From Perilla frutescens (taxonomy: Eukaryota > Streptophyta > Magnoliopsida > Lamiales > Lamiaceae): a stretch of 64,000 nt of DNA. Positions 22,472 through 34,926 of this stretch are shown piece after piece. A model generated the notes under the pieces. That model had not been told where the DNA came from. It made no database searches and worked only from the letters and a program-made list of their open reading frames with translations. Where the stretch lies: positions 63,885,001 to 63,949,000 of the forward strand of contig BRKX01000003.1 of NCBI GenBank assembly GCA_026008535.1, given 5' to 3'. The first letter of the stretch is position 1. Each line of letters opens with the position of its first letter. The position numbers and the translations under genes are program-made.

Positions 22472-24210
22472 TGTTAGGAAAAACTATCAAGAAACCCCCA
22501 GATTAGGTTTTGATGAGATGTCAAAATTATTTATGAAAAACTGACTAAAATTCAAGTTACAGATCGGACCTGATCAATCCAAGGCATCATCAAAAAGGAA
22601 ATCAAGCAAAGTCAAAGTCAACCAATCAAGAGTATGGTCTGCAAGCTGAAGGATACGTCATTCAGTCAGAAGTCAACTCAACTGAGAAGTCAAGAAGTCG
22701 AATCAGTCGAGACAAACTGACAACTAAGTCAGCTGAACTGAGGGAGAAAATATTCAACTAAAGGAACTGATAAGAGATCAGTTTAGACTAAAGACTGGAA
22801 GTATCCAATTGATGACCAAACTTAAGTAAACAAGACAGATCAGCTAAAGGCCAGAACTGTAGTAAGCCAGCTTGTAATTAATCAAGCTGACAAGAAGGCT
22901 CAAGTGAAATCAGTTAAGCTGAAAAGATAGTTGAGAACTTGAGAACAATCGAACTGGTGAAACAAAGCTCAAAACTGCCAAACTGGAGCAACAGTCAAAC
23001 TCAGCTGACAAGCTCACGACTGTAAACTGAAGCAATAGCCAAACTCAGCTGATAAGCTCACAACTACCAACTGGAGCAATAGTCAAACTCAGCTAACAAG
23101 CTTACAACTGCCAACTGGAGCAATAGTCAAACTCAGCTGACAAGCTCGGAACTGCCAACTGGAGCAATAACTAAACTGAGCTGACAAGTGCAGAACTGCC
23201 AACTAGAACTCAGAACTGCCAAGAAAGCTGAAGCCAAAGAACCTTGGAGTTTACTGCTCAAACCGCCGAATCTTGGAATAAATGCTTCAACAAAGATCCT
23301 GGAATTAAATATCCAATGAAGATCGATTGACAGAGTAATAGCTACTTCAACCAAAAGCTCCAAGCGATCATCCTCCATTGATGAGCCAACAGAGCCACCG
23401 ATCAATGGACAATGGAACTCAACGGTCATAAAATCACTCCTCTATAAAAGACGAGTGAATCAAAGTTTAAAATAACTTTGTGCAGAACCAAGAAAAATCC
23501 TTCGCCTACACAAGTTTCGCATATACAAACAAAAGCTTTTCTTTCTCCCTCCCACTCAAGCTCAAGTTCAGCATTTGATAGAAACTGCGAGAGTCCAACT
23601 GAGAAGAAGAATTTCACAGAGTCAAGATAATCAGTCAGCTGTTGACAATCCAGCCAAGGCAGTCTTCTCAGTTTCAGCAAGAGAACGATCAACTACTCAG
23701 CTAAATTGAAGGAGCACATCAGTTGATAACCTCTGTTCAAGACTAATCTCTTGAAGATCGAAAGAGATCTAAAACCTTGTAAAGATGACAATAGCACCTA
23801 CCTTCCTAGCGAGCAGTTAGGGACTTCAAGTGTGAGTCGTTGACCCGCTGAGATAGCGAGCAGTTACCAAGTTCAGCCAACTATCCTTCATTATATAATT
23901 TGTATTGAATCTCAAGTTATATAGTGAAGTTGCCCTTCTGCGGAAGGAAGAGAGGACGTAGAAGTTTGAGACTTCGAACCTCTATAAATCGCTTGTGTGC
24001 TGTACTATTTTGGTTATTGCATATCTTTGAACTGCATACAATATCACACAAGCAGCACTCAAACTGTCTTAACTGTTCAATAAGTTTGTGCATAGATAAG
24101 TTTCACTAAGCGAGTCAAAGGGCCCTGATATTCCGCATTTGTAGTAAAAAGTTTTAATCAGTTTATTCACCCCCCTCTCTAAACTGATATCGACTCACCC
24201 AGGACCAACA
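22472..24210 (+). repeat. Copia A copy 3 5' LTR (1739 bp)
   Basis: TGTTAGG...GGACCAACA. It contains the shorter form of the 43-bp minisatellite (about 22970-23220), an MSA-like CTCAACGGTCA (23418-23428) and a TATA box CTATAAAAG at about 23452. A primer-binding site follows. Confidence 0.93.
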
Positions 24211-24212
24211 AG

Positions 24213-24223
24213 TGGTATCAGAG
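24213..24223 (+). other. Copia A copy 3 primer-binding site
   Basis: TGGTATCAGAG, an exact match to the complement of the plant initiator-Met tRNA 3' end, two bases after the LTR. Confidence 0.88.
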
Positions 24224-24298
24224 TGGTTGATTCTAAAGATCAGCCGTTTCTGCAGATCAACTGAATCAGATCTACTTATCTGTGCTAACATTTCAGCT

Positions 24299-25861
24299 AT
24301 GGGAAACCATAAGCTACCTTTGTTTTCAGTTGAGAACTATGATAACTGGAGCAGGAGAATGAAGTCATCTCTGCTTAATTCATGAGAATATGTGGGAAGT
24401 CATCGAAGATGGTCCAATCATCATCATGATGGACAATTATGCTCACATAGTTGATATCAATCAACCAGCAAGGATTCTAAAGCCAACTAATTTTCTCACC
24501 AGCGAAGAGAAGAAGCTAAAAAATCTAGAGTTCGTTGCTCAAGCCACATTATTCCAAACTCTAGATGAAGACAGAATGAAGGACACAAAGAACTGCACAA
24601 CTGCCAAGGAGATATGGGACCTACTAGCAGATCTATGCAGAGAGTCTGAAGCCATAAAAGGAAACAAGTTCTAACTGGCGGTCGACAGATATGAATCCTT
24701 CAAAATGCAGCCAGAGGAGTCGATCTCAAGACTTGAAACCAGATTTCTGGGCATCATCAGTGAGATGAACAACCTCGGGAGGATTTATCCCAATTCTGAG
24801 ATGAATTCCAAGATATTGGATAATCTTACTGAAGAATGGGATATGAAAGTGATAGCTATAAAAGAATCAAGAAATCTAAATAGCATCACTCCAAGGGAAC
24901 TATTTGGTTCTCTCAAAGCTCATGCATACAGTCTAAATTGAAAGAAGAAAGCGTCAACATCGTCAGGTCAAGATGCAGCTTTCTACAGTGAAAGGAACCG
25001 GTTTAGAGACACTCGAGAAAGGAACAACTTCCGACCTAGAAGCTCACCAGCCAAAGAACATCAAGGCGGATCTTCAACTGAATGAAAAAGAGAAGTAACT
25101 GAAAAAAATGAGAATCTAACTGATGACATCAATGATCAAATCCAATCAGTTACCAAGTTGCTAGAAAAGTTGAAGAGAGTTCGGGATAAACAATCAGTTC
25201 CACCTTAAACCGATGAAATCCCAAAAGATGAAAGAACTCATCAACCAGCTGAACGGTCAGCTGAACCATTCAGGAGTGGCAACCAAAATCTTAGAGAATG
25301 CTTTCACTGCCACAAACAAGGACATTATAGATTTGAATGTCCAGAACTCCCTGAAGACAAGAAAGCCAAGGTGAGGAGAAGCTTCTTCAAAAGAAAAGTA
25401 ATAGTTGCAAACCTTGAGAATGTCGTGCTAGATGATTCAGACTATCCTTCTGGAATTGATTCTGACGGCTACAGTTCAGATGATGAAACGCTATTCTGCC
25501 TCATGGCTGACAATGATGAAGAGGTTAGTACACCTGATTCACAAACCTCTTTTTATCATATAAATGAAGCAATTGTCTCTAGTAAAGAACTTGATATGAA
25601 ACTTATGATGCTAGAAGACCAATTAGCTTCAATATCCTGCTTGCATGTTGAACTGAGAGATGAAAATGATGAACTAAGAAATAAGGTTCGAAAACTTAGC
25701 ATTAATCATGAAAGATTGAATTATCTTGAGTCTCAATTTATAGAATTTGAGAAATTGAAATTGAGAACTGCTGATCTAGAGGCTGAAAATTAAAAACTCA
25801 AACATGAGATTCATGAAAGAGAAAAAGTAACTGTAAAGTTCAAAAAGGGAACTCAAACCTT
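24299..25861 (+). pseudogene. Copia A copy 3 gag
   Basis: Starts MGNHKLPLFSVENYDNWSRR. Two bases missing near 24366 relative to copy 2 shift the frame early, so a full gag cannot be made. The later gag body is recognisable: EVIEDGPIIIMMDN, TAKEIWDLLADLCRESE, LETRFLGIISEMNN, and the zinc knuckle CFHCHKQGHYRFEC at 25299-25340. A Ser/Glu-rich, heptad-like C-terminal segment (25371-25793) follows and ends in a TAA. Further stops occur near 24672, 24941, 25083 and 25205. Confidence 0.88.
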
Positions 25862-28800
25862 AGATGAGATATTAAATCATCAAAGAACAACAAGAACTAG
25901 CAACTCAGGACTAGGATATAGCAAGTTCACTGCTCTAGAAAAGGGAAAAGCAGTTGCCCAACCTAGTGATAAGGGTATCCTAAAAGGGTTCACTAGATCT
26001 CATGATCAGCTAGCTGAGTCAACCAAAGGAAAAGGAATATTGAAAAATCCTCAAACTCAGCCTAGACAATTTGGTCAGTTTTACCAAACAAAAACACCAA
26101 GCCAACTGAAGCCCAATTTCCAGACAAAATCATCAGTTCACTCAAGTCAATCTACTCATTCAAATCCTCCATTTCAACAAAGACCATTATCTCAACAAAG
26201 AATGCTCTCAAGACAAACTGATAGATCAACCCTCTTTAGGAAGAAAAATCAGTTTGGATCTCAAGCCTATCCTACCAAGAAGTTCAATCAGAACACCTAT
26301 AGGAGAGATCAAAGAAATTCGTTTGAACCTTACCATCATTATAATGAGTACCTAGATTCCAGAAATGAGCCAAAAAGGTTCATTCCAATAAACTGGAAAC
26401 ATACAAAGCACTGGTCTGATCACAGAACTCAAAGGTCTCAAGACCAAAGCATTTTAGTTGAACTGTTTTATCCAACTAACTCTTAATGCATGTATCACTC
26501 AACTGATTCAAATCAGAATAGAAGAGTTGAGAGAAAATCTAAACTGATTAGGCGATCCAAGTCAGTTGGATCTCTGAATGATAAGAAGCCAAAAGTTTGG
26601 CAAGTTTGGATTCCAAAAAGCTTGATGAATCAACAAGGACCCGATATAAAACAGGTCCCTAAATGTTAATCCTTGTTTTTGCAGGACAAGAGCATCCTAT
26701 CTACGAAGAAAGTCAAAGACATTTGGTATCTAGATAGCGGGTGCTCCAAGCACATGACCGGAGACAGAGAAGATCTCGACGGTTATTAAAAAATCAAGGG
26801 TCCACTTGTCACATTTGGAGACAACTCCAAAAGCCGAACCATTGGAGAAGGGTTCGTAGTCAAGGGAAAAGTAGTAGTAAATGGAGTCTCCCACGTGGAT
26901 GGACTGAAGTACAAACTACTTAGCATCAGCCAGCTGTGCGATAATGGATAGTCAGTTGACTTCACTAAAGACTCCTGCAGCATAACAGACAAGTCAAGTG
27001 GAGTAATTCTTCTCACTGGCATAAGAAGAGGCAACATGTACATTGTTGACTGGTCAACCGGCTACTCAGAGGCTTGCTTCCTTTCAAAAGGATCAACTGA
27101 AGCAAGCTGGCTATGGCATCGATGACTGAATCACCTCAACTTCAAAACAATCAACTACCTAGTCAAGAAAGAGCTAGTTGAAGGGCTTCCCAAGGAAATA
27201 TACAAGAAAACAGGCGTATGTGGGCCATGTCAAAAAGGGAAGCAGGTGAAATCATCATTTAAGAATAAGAGTCACCCACCAAGAACAACTGATTGTCTCC
27301 AACTGCTACATATGGATTTATTTTGTCCAGTTAGACCACAAACTCCAAAGGGCAAATGATTCACTCTCGTAGTAGTTGATGATTTCTCAAGATATACATG
27401 GGTGGAATTCTTGAGGAGCAAAGATGAAACTTATGACAAGTTAACAACGATGATCAGAAGGCTACAAACTGAAAAGGAAAGATCAGTTCAAAGGATTCAT
27501 TCCGATAATGGAACTGAATTTGTGAATCAACAAATGATCAGCTCGAAGAAGCAGCTCGAGCAATGATAGCTGATGCCAACATAGCTGAAAGGTACTAGGC
27601 TAAAGCAGTCAACACAGCTTGCCATACTCAAAATTGAAATGCCATTATAGCTACACATGACAAAACACCCTATGAACTATATAAGGGTCGTAAGCCTTCT
27701 ATCTCATATTTTAAAATATTTGGCTGTAAATGTTATATTAACAACAATGGCAAGACTCAATTGAAAGCTTTTAGTGCTAAAGCTGATGAGGAAATATTTC
27801 TTGGATATAGCTCTTCTCATGCACAAGCTTACAGAGTGTTCAATAAATGAACTCTTGTTGTGGAAATAACATGTCATGTGGTATTTGATGAATTTGCTAA
27901 TGAGTACAGGAATAAAGAGAGAATAAACACATCTGTTGAAGAACTACCTAGTGAAACTGAGAACTCGCAGGACTATATGGCTCACATTGTTCCAGAGCGG
28001 CTTGAAGTTTCACTAGAAGAAGGCAATGAAACTGGTACTAAACCAGTTGAGAACAATATGGTCAATGAAGACACAAATCATGCTGAGACCATAAACCCCA
28101 CAACTGTAACAAGGGAAAGAACTGATGAAAATACCGAACCAACTGATGAAAGGGCGACTGATGACGTCACCATTGAAGAGCCAGCTAAAGATCCAGCTGA
28201 AGCTATCTTGCCCAAATGGCTCCGAAGCCATCCAACTGACAAGATAGTTGGTGATCCAAGAAGTTGAGTCAAAACCAGAAGTTCAACTGAGCATGCACTA
28301 TTCACATGCTTCATATCTCAAACTGAACTAGCAAACGTCAAGGAAGCCTTAGAAGATTCAGACTGGATCATGGCCATGCAAGAAGAACTGAATCAGTTCA
28401 CAAGAAATGACATATGGTTTCTTGTTGATAGACCAAAGACCCAGAAGGTCATTGGTACAAAATGGGTTTTTCGCAACAAACAGGATGAACAAGGAGTGAT
28501 GACAAGGAACAAGGCTAGACTGGTAGCCAAAGGATACTCACAAAGTGAAGGGATTGACTTTGATGAGACATTCGCACCAGTTCCAAGATTGGAAACCATC
28601 AGATTGTTCCTAGCCTATGCAGCTCACTTCAATTTCACAGTCTACCAAATGGATATCAAGAGTGCTTTTCTTCAAGGAATGCTCAAGGAGGACGTGTATG
28701 TCGAGCAACCGCCAGGCTTAGAAATTGGTGATCAGGTCTTCAAACTAAAGAAAGCTCTCTATGGATTGAAACAAACTCCTAGAGCATGGTATGAAACTCT

Positions 28801-29898
28801 CACAACATTTTTGTTGAAAAATGGGTTTCAAAAGGGAGTCATTGATCGAACTCTATTCCGAATAGAACGATTAACTGAGATCTTAATGGTTCAAATTTAT
28901 ATGGATGACATAATTTTTGGATCAAAAAGTAAAGATCTATGCACCCGATTCGCTCAACTGATGCAAAACGAATTTGAGATGAGCATGATGGGAGAAATGA
29001 CATTCTTCCTAGGACTCCAAGTGAAGCAGCTGACATATGGGATCTTTATCAACCAGGCAAAGTACACCAAGGAGCTAGTAAAGAAGTTTGGAGTAAACAA
29101 AGGAAAAACTCTCAAGATTCCTATGAACACATCAGTTCAGCTAACTCTCAACGAAGATGGAGAATCAGTTAGCCAAACATATTACAGAGGAATCATTGGG
29201 TCGCTACTTTACTTAACAGCCAGTCGGCCAGACATTTCTTATTCAGTTGGTCTATGTGCACAGTTCCAAGCCAACCCAAAGAAAAGCCACCTTGAAGTAG
29301 CTAAGAAGATTATCAAATATCTCAAAGGAACCATAAATCTTGGATTATGGTCTCCCAGAGATGACAGTTTGAGTCTAATCGGTTATTCAGACTCAGACTT
29401 TGGTGGATACAAAATCGACAGAAAAAGCACTAGTGGAACATGTCAGTTTTTTGGAAGCAAACTGATATCCTGGTTTAGTAAGAAGAAGCACTCAGTTGCC
29501 ACGTCAACAACTGAAGCAGAATATGTAGCTGCTGTGCTCAGATACTCTGGATGAAGCAACAGTTGAAGGACTACAAAGTTGAAACTGAAGAAGTCCCTAT
29601 CTTCTGTGACAACAACAATGCAATTGCCATATCTCAAAATTCAGTTCTACATTCAAGAACCAAGCACATTGACATAAGACATCACTTCATCAGAGATCAC
29701 ATCGAGAAGGAGGACATATGCATCAAATATGTCAACACGGAGAAGCAGATAGCTGATATCTTCACAAAACCATTGCCTGAAGCAAGGTTTATGGAGCTAT
29801 GCATACAGCTGGGACTACTTGAGCAAGGATCACAGGATGAAGATGATCAACTGAGAGAAAAAGGTCGTGAATCCATTCCAGCTGAAGAGAGGAACTGA
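25862..29898 (+). pseudogene. Copia A copy 3 protease, integrase, reverse transcriptase and RNase H
   Basis: Protease signature WYLDSGCSKHMTGD near 26727; pre-integrase zinc-finger region near 27120-27240 (CGPCQKGKQVK); integrase with SDNGTEF at about 27505. A deletion of roughly 105 bp at 27540 removes the segment with the catalytic Glu (present in copies 1 and 2 as QQNGVAERRN or QQNGIAERRN). From 28370 to 29554 the reverse transcriptase and most of RNase H are open for 394 codons, with the active site YMDDI (about 28900) and GYSDSDFGG. A small deletion at about 29535 shifts RNase H, which ends at 29898. A TGA at 28265 stands where copy 2 has CGA. Confidence 0.9.
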
Positions 29899-30651
29899 AC
29901 CAAAAAAGTGAGAAACTGATCAGTTGGACACATGAGCCATCAGTTTGAAGTAAAAGCAAGAAGCGGTGGAGAGAAAAGCAAACAGGAGATGATCAGTTTA
30001 CCCCATGAGCTCAACTAAATCATCAGTTCAATCGCTCAAACTGATGATACAGTCAGCTATGCAGAACATACCAGCTGCAAATATATCAAACTGATGAAGG
30101 AATCATAGGAACTGTAGTCGACTCAAAAGGAGATAGACCAGCTGAAGGAAACCAACTGAACTGCGAAGCAGCTGAATAAAGGTCCAAGCAGTCAAGACAA
30201 GTTCGGAACTGATGAGAAGACATCTCAGTTGGAACTGATCAACAGAAAGATCATCAGTTATAGTCAAAGCCAACCGATGACGTAATCAGTTCCAAGCCAA
30301 GGAGAAACTGCCAGAGAGAAAAGATAAGTTCAAAAATTTCAATAGTGAAAACGGTAAAAACACGTGTCACTTAAATATTACAGTTGAACTTTCTCTCTCC
30401 TCCTTCATTTATCCCCAACGGACATAATTGAAAGGCCAATCGACGGGTCGATTGATTTAATCCGACCGTTGAAATTAGGCATATGAAGCGACACAACCGT
30501 TAGATGAGCCCAATCTCTCTATAAAAAGGTTGGCTAAGTCTTCAAGATAAGTTTCACACCTTATACTACTGACTTTTTTATCTCATCTCCATCCAGAGCT
30601 CAAAGCCTTCCAGATTACCTCCCCACCCCTAAAATTACACCTTCGTAAATC
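29899..30651 (+). promoter_or_regulatory. Copia A copy 3 spacer and promoter-like block before ORF1
   Basis: No gene seen. The first 400 bases are dense in AACTG/CAGTT words. CACGTG lies at 30361-30366, the inverted repeat CAATCGAC-GG-GTCGATTG at 30437-30454, CCGTTG/CCGTTA words near 30467 and 30497, and a TATA box CTATAAAAAGG at 30519-30529, about 123 bases before the ORF1 ATG. The layout matches copies 1 and 2 up to the TATA region, after which sequence identity drops sharply. Confidence 0.6.
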
Positions 30652-32026
30652 ATGACTCTATTCTCAACCAATCCTCATCGAAGGAAGTTCAATTTCAAAG
30701 TCACCAGGGAAGACTCCACGGTCTTCTGCAAGGATCTGTATCATGACAAGATACTCAACAGAGACAACTTCAGGAAATTCTCCAATATTCCCAGCTATTG
30801 TGAAGGAATCATTCAGTCAATTGAAAATTCTAGGCTGAAGACATTCACTGAGGGTATACCCGCTCAGATATATCCAAAGGCAGTTGCCGAGTTTTTTCTC
30901 AACTCAACGAGCATAGAGAACCCTATTAAATTCAAAACAGAAGTTCGAGGGCAAGAAATCACAATCACTCCATCAGTGTTAAAAAGGGTATTTGATCTCC
31001 CAGATGAAGGAGATAATGTTGAAGAAATAGAAGTTGATGCTAAAGACTGCTACGACAGATGGACAATGATTCACTTTGAGGGAAGATATCACATCAACCA
31101 TTATGTGTTCAACTTTGGAAAAGAATTTCAAGTACTAGTAGCCGTGGTTGCGAGAATGATGATAGCATCATGTGAAGATCAATCCAGCATGTCAGAAATA
31201 AAGTACAGAATCTGCAATGCAATCTGGGAAGAAAAGAGAGTCAACTGGTCTCTATACTTCTTTCGACAATTAAAGAAGCTTGTGGACAATGTGGAAACTG
31301 GAACCAAAAGCTCAGGGCGCTTTCCACAAAAGATGAACTTTCTCAACAGAGTAAACTCCATCCTGGAGTACCTTCTTTCTGATGAGATGATTAAGGAGAC
31401 TCATCCTCAACAGATTGATCCTGATGACTTTATCCCCAGAATAAATACAACTGCACTACCTCCACTAACGATCAGAGAATCACAACCAAAATTGAGGCAG
31501 AAGCTAATCCCATCTACTCCAATAACAAGGGATAAAGGAAAAGCTACAATGGTGGAGTCAGAGGTTCAATCAAACTCCGACTCAGATGATATCCTTCGCA
31601 TGATCCAGGGATACAAGTCATCAACCGAAAGAGATAATGATAAAAAAAGACTCTAGAAAGGGTCAAACTGAGCAGAAAGCGGCTTCACCAACTCAATCTG
31701 AGACAGTTAAGAAACCAGCTGCTAATTATCAAAGTATAGAGCATCAGCTGGATACAGATCAAGAGACTGAAGAGCATCAGCCAAATGCAGAAAAGACTCG
31801 ACGATATATCAAACAAACAAAGAAGCAGCAATCAGGCAAGGCGTCAAAACAATTCAAGAAATTGATCGAAAACATGAAAGTCCAGGTAAAGCTGCTCTCT
31901 GAATCGATCATACAACTGGAAGCATACACTGGAACAAAAAACTCAGAGGAAGTCTTCTCCAATGAGGACATACCAGACAGCTCCAAAAAGGCCAAGAGAA
32001 GAAAAACTGATCACAAGAAGGACTAA
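30652..32026 (+). pseudogene. Copia A copy 3 ORF1, divergent envelope-like gene
   Basis: Opens MTLFSTNPHRRKFNFKVTRE and is open for 334 codons. It contains VAEFFLNS, VRGQEITITPS and FDLPDEG, then NWSLYFFRQLKKLVDNVE. The frame ends at 31656 and continues in another frame from 31637 to 32026, ending RRKTDHKKD. A run of seven A near 31640 is the likely slip site. It shares its start, motif order and tail with ORF1 of copies 1 and 2 but is only distantly similar in between, and it lacks their second half with GIPHxGAGADYF and FHGMSFW. No membrane helix or signal peptide is visible. Function unknown. Confidence 0.72.
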
Positions 32027-32392
32027 GTGGCTGATCAAGTTAAACCTGATTAGAAAATCCCTAAGTGTACTTCTTGTTAATCAGTTTGTAATTATATCTT
32101 TTGATATATTTATAAAAGTCTATTTTCTATTTCAAATAAATGTTAAGCCTCACATTTATTTTGAAATTTTGACCGTTGCAAAACAATGACACGTGTGAAA
32201 GTCATTAATTGCCAACGACCAAAAGAGACTAGAGGCTAGTACCATTCCAACCATCAGATCTATAAGCGTGTCCAAACACTTATAAAAAGCCCCTCTCTTT
32301 CAAACCTCTAAAAAAGCCCCCTCCTTCTACAATCTCAAAAACTCTCTCTCTCAAAAGATCTTAAATTCCCAAAATCTCAGCCAACCTCAAAG
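32027..32392 (+). promoter_or_regulatory. Spacer and promoter-like block before ORF2 (copy 3)
   Basis: Non-coding. It holds GACCGTTGCAAAAC (about 32171), CACGTG (32190-32195), the TATA box TATAAAAAG at 32281, and a CT-rich leader to the ORF2 ATG 112 bases later. In copy 2 the equivalent box reads CATGTG and the TATA is weakened to CATAAAA. Confidence 0.55.
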
Positions 32393-34399
32393 ATGGCCGA
32401 ATTATCAAGATCTTCAAATTCCTTCAAGGAACAGATTATGAGAGATAAATTCCTTGAAAGGAAGAAATTTCAATTGATTCTAGAATAATCAAACAACCCA
32501 ATCCTTCTGTCAAATCTTCATAAGACAGAAATTCTTTACTACTTGGAAACACCACCAAAGTTCTTTAGACAAAAGTTGGTGAGTGAATTTTTGCTTCAAG
32601 CAAAATTATCTGCAGATGGAAAGATAGTGTCATCAGTCGTTCAAGGACGACCACTTCAAATCACTGAAAGGACAATTGCAAAAGTGTTCCAACTCCCACA
32701 GGAAGGTTCATCCATTCAAGATCTAAAGGAATCTGCAGAGTCATACTGGAGAAAATGGAAAGCTTCAACCTGTGACAAGCTATTCAGTTTTACAACCGCT
32801 AAAACTACCCTAAAGCCTGAGTATGGAGTTCTACTTGACATAATGAACAAGATGATGTTCGGGGCCATTGGAAGCCTGAGTCACCTCACCCAAGAGAGAT
32901 ACAAGGCTATGATTCACCTTGCTGAAGGACGACAAACAAACTGGGCAGAATTTATCTTCCAACAATTCAAGCATCAAGTCATCAAGGCCTCTAACTCAAA
33001 GAACTCTGGTAAATTTGAGTCCAAGGTTGGACTTGTTCTAAGAATGAGTAAAATGCTTGAAGACCTGCTGAAGCTTCCAAATGATGAGTCACTACCAGTT
33101 CTTATCTCTGACTGGATTCCCAAGAAAGGAAATACTCATCTTCAGTCACTAAGGAAAAAGAGAAAAGCCAAGGCCAAGACAAGCAACCCCTCTTCGAGCA
33201 ACTCAACTGCCACCGCCGTTCAGTCTCCAAAATCAAAGAATGGATCACCAGTTGATTTCCAGGTTTGCTCTGATCCAGATGAGCTTATTCCATTTATTGG
33301 AATCCCTCATCCAAACTACGGAGCGGACTACTTCAGAAGTATATGCCCTCCTCTCCAGCTGACTGAAGAGAATATTCGCACATTTTATAGTGGTGAATAT
33401 GCAGTCAAAGGTGCACAAAAGGAAGTGACCAATCTCCTTCTCACTTACTTTGCCTTTATTGCACAACGTAATCAAGAGTTGTTCAAACAACTCCACCGAT
33501 ACTTCTATTGGTATAACTGGAGATATTCTATGTCTATCCAGTCTCACTTTCTGCTAACTGCCTTTCATGGCATGAGCTACTGGCAACGTGAAGAAACATG
33601 GAGCATTAAATGGATAGGATCGTTAAATCCATTCCCTCCAACCATTGTGCAAGTCCAGCACATCATGAATCACCGGCTTGTCAACAAGATTCCAGCCACC
33701 GTCTTATTAGCAGAAATCAAGACCAACATCGTGCCTCAAGTAGTTGGAACTGCAGATCAACCAGTCAACTGCCCAACTGGCTCACTTTGTCGAAAACTGA
33801 ACTTTAATAATCTATCAAGTCAGTCAACTGAGCCATCCCGACAAACTCCACCGGTCGTTGAAATGATAGAACCACATCTTTCACAAACTAAAGTTGTGGC
33901 TACCCAGAAGAATCCAAGGCATACTGACGAGAGCGATAGTAATGATGAAGATACTGCCACATCACCAAGCCTCCTATCCAAGAGCTATGTCACTCCACTG
34001 CTCACATCTAGCTCAAAAGGCATGCAATTGCCTATGAAAAATGATCAGTCTCGATCATCACCAAAGGGAACTGTACAATCCCTCAGTCAAAGGATGAAAA
34101 ACTCGTCAGTTGCCATCTAGCTTCATCTTCCCCAAGCCCGGAGGACTGCAAGGCTTGAACTACCAAAGACCACAACTGATCCCAAGGAAGCAGTGCAGCC
34201 AGTCCAGCTATGCCCTTCAAGAAGCGAAAACTGTCTACTAAAAGTCAAGCAAACTGATCAAGTAACTGATCAGTTAGGATCAGTTACCGCTTCAGCTTCA
34301 GCCAGTTCTTCAGCGACAATTGAGAAGCGAGACTCAACTGATCATTCAACCACCGAAGCATTCAATCAGTTGGACTGTATCCCAACTGAATCCGGATAA
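32393..34399 (+). pseudogene. Copia A copy 3 ORF2, envelope-like gene (669 codons, two stops)
   Basis: A single frame opens MAELSRSSNSFKEQ and runs 669 codons to 34399, interrupted by TAA at 32486-32488 and TAG at 34118-34120 (copy 2 has GAT-GAA and CAG there). The core 32543-34117 is open for 525 codons. It shows VSEFLLQA, VQGRPLQITER, FQLPQEG, NWAEFIFQQFKHQV, a lysine-rich stretch (RKKRKAKAKT), GIPHPNYGADYF and FHGMSYWQREETWSIKW. These blocks occur in the same order in ORF1 of copies 1 and 2, so the two genes are paralogues. The Ser/Thr-rich tail looks disordered. Copy 2 keeps a colinear version of 670 codons. Function unknown. Confidence 0.75.
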
Positions 34400-34926
34400 G
34401 TTTTTTTAATTTTTCAAAGCTTATCATAATTACATTCTTACCGTTGCGATTATGAAATTTCTTATATTATACTCAACGGTTACAATTTGAAAATAGGGTT
34501 CTATCTCACAATGCTGCAATTAATATCTCTGCATTGATATTAAATCAACTCTTCAAAATTAAAAAAAGAAAATATAATTTTTTACTGAGATATAAATAGC
34601 AAGATCTGCAAAAAATATTTTGCTATTTATGGCAACTACCCCATTTTCAGAGTTGCTACTTCTCAGCCACAAGATCATAAAGTTACTTTTTCATCAAACG
34701 GTTACGATGTAAGCCTCATTAATTCAGCTAATCCTCCATCAAATCAAATGGCTGATCAGCTAAGAAAAGCAATCGAGTGCCCTCAATTCCTGCATGCAAA
34801 GCTAAATAAATATGTGCACAAAGATGAAGGCTCCGATCATCTGCAAACTCTTTCTATCTCTTGCTTTGATCATCTGCTAGTCTTCTCTCTCTCCTCAAAA
34901 ACTAAAACAGCATCTTTTTTGCAGAT
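34400..34926 (+). promoter_or_regulatory. Spacer and promoter-like block before ORF3 (copy 3)
   Basis: Non-coding, AT-rich. It holds CCGTTGC (34441), CTCAACGGTTA (34472-34482, one mismatch to the mitosis-specific MSA element) and TATAAATA (34591). A CT-rich stretch ends in TTTTTTGCAG directly before ATATG of ORF3, which looks like a 3' splice site and suggests a spliced leader. Copy 2 keeps most of this block but has lost 78 bp of it. Confidence 0.5.

Noticed and set aside
33245..33547. 100-codon minus-strand ORF within ORF2
   Set aside because: Antisense shadow. The + strand frame aligns between copies 2 and 3 and with ORF1, while this frame shows no recognisable motif.
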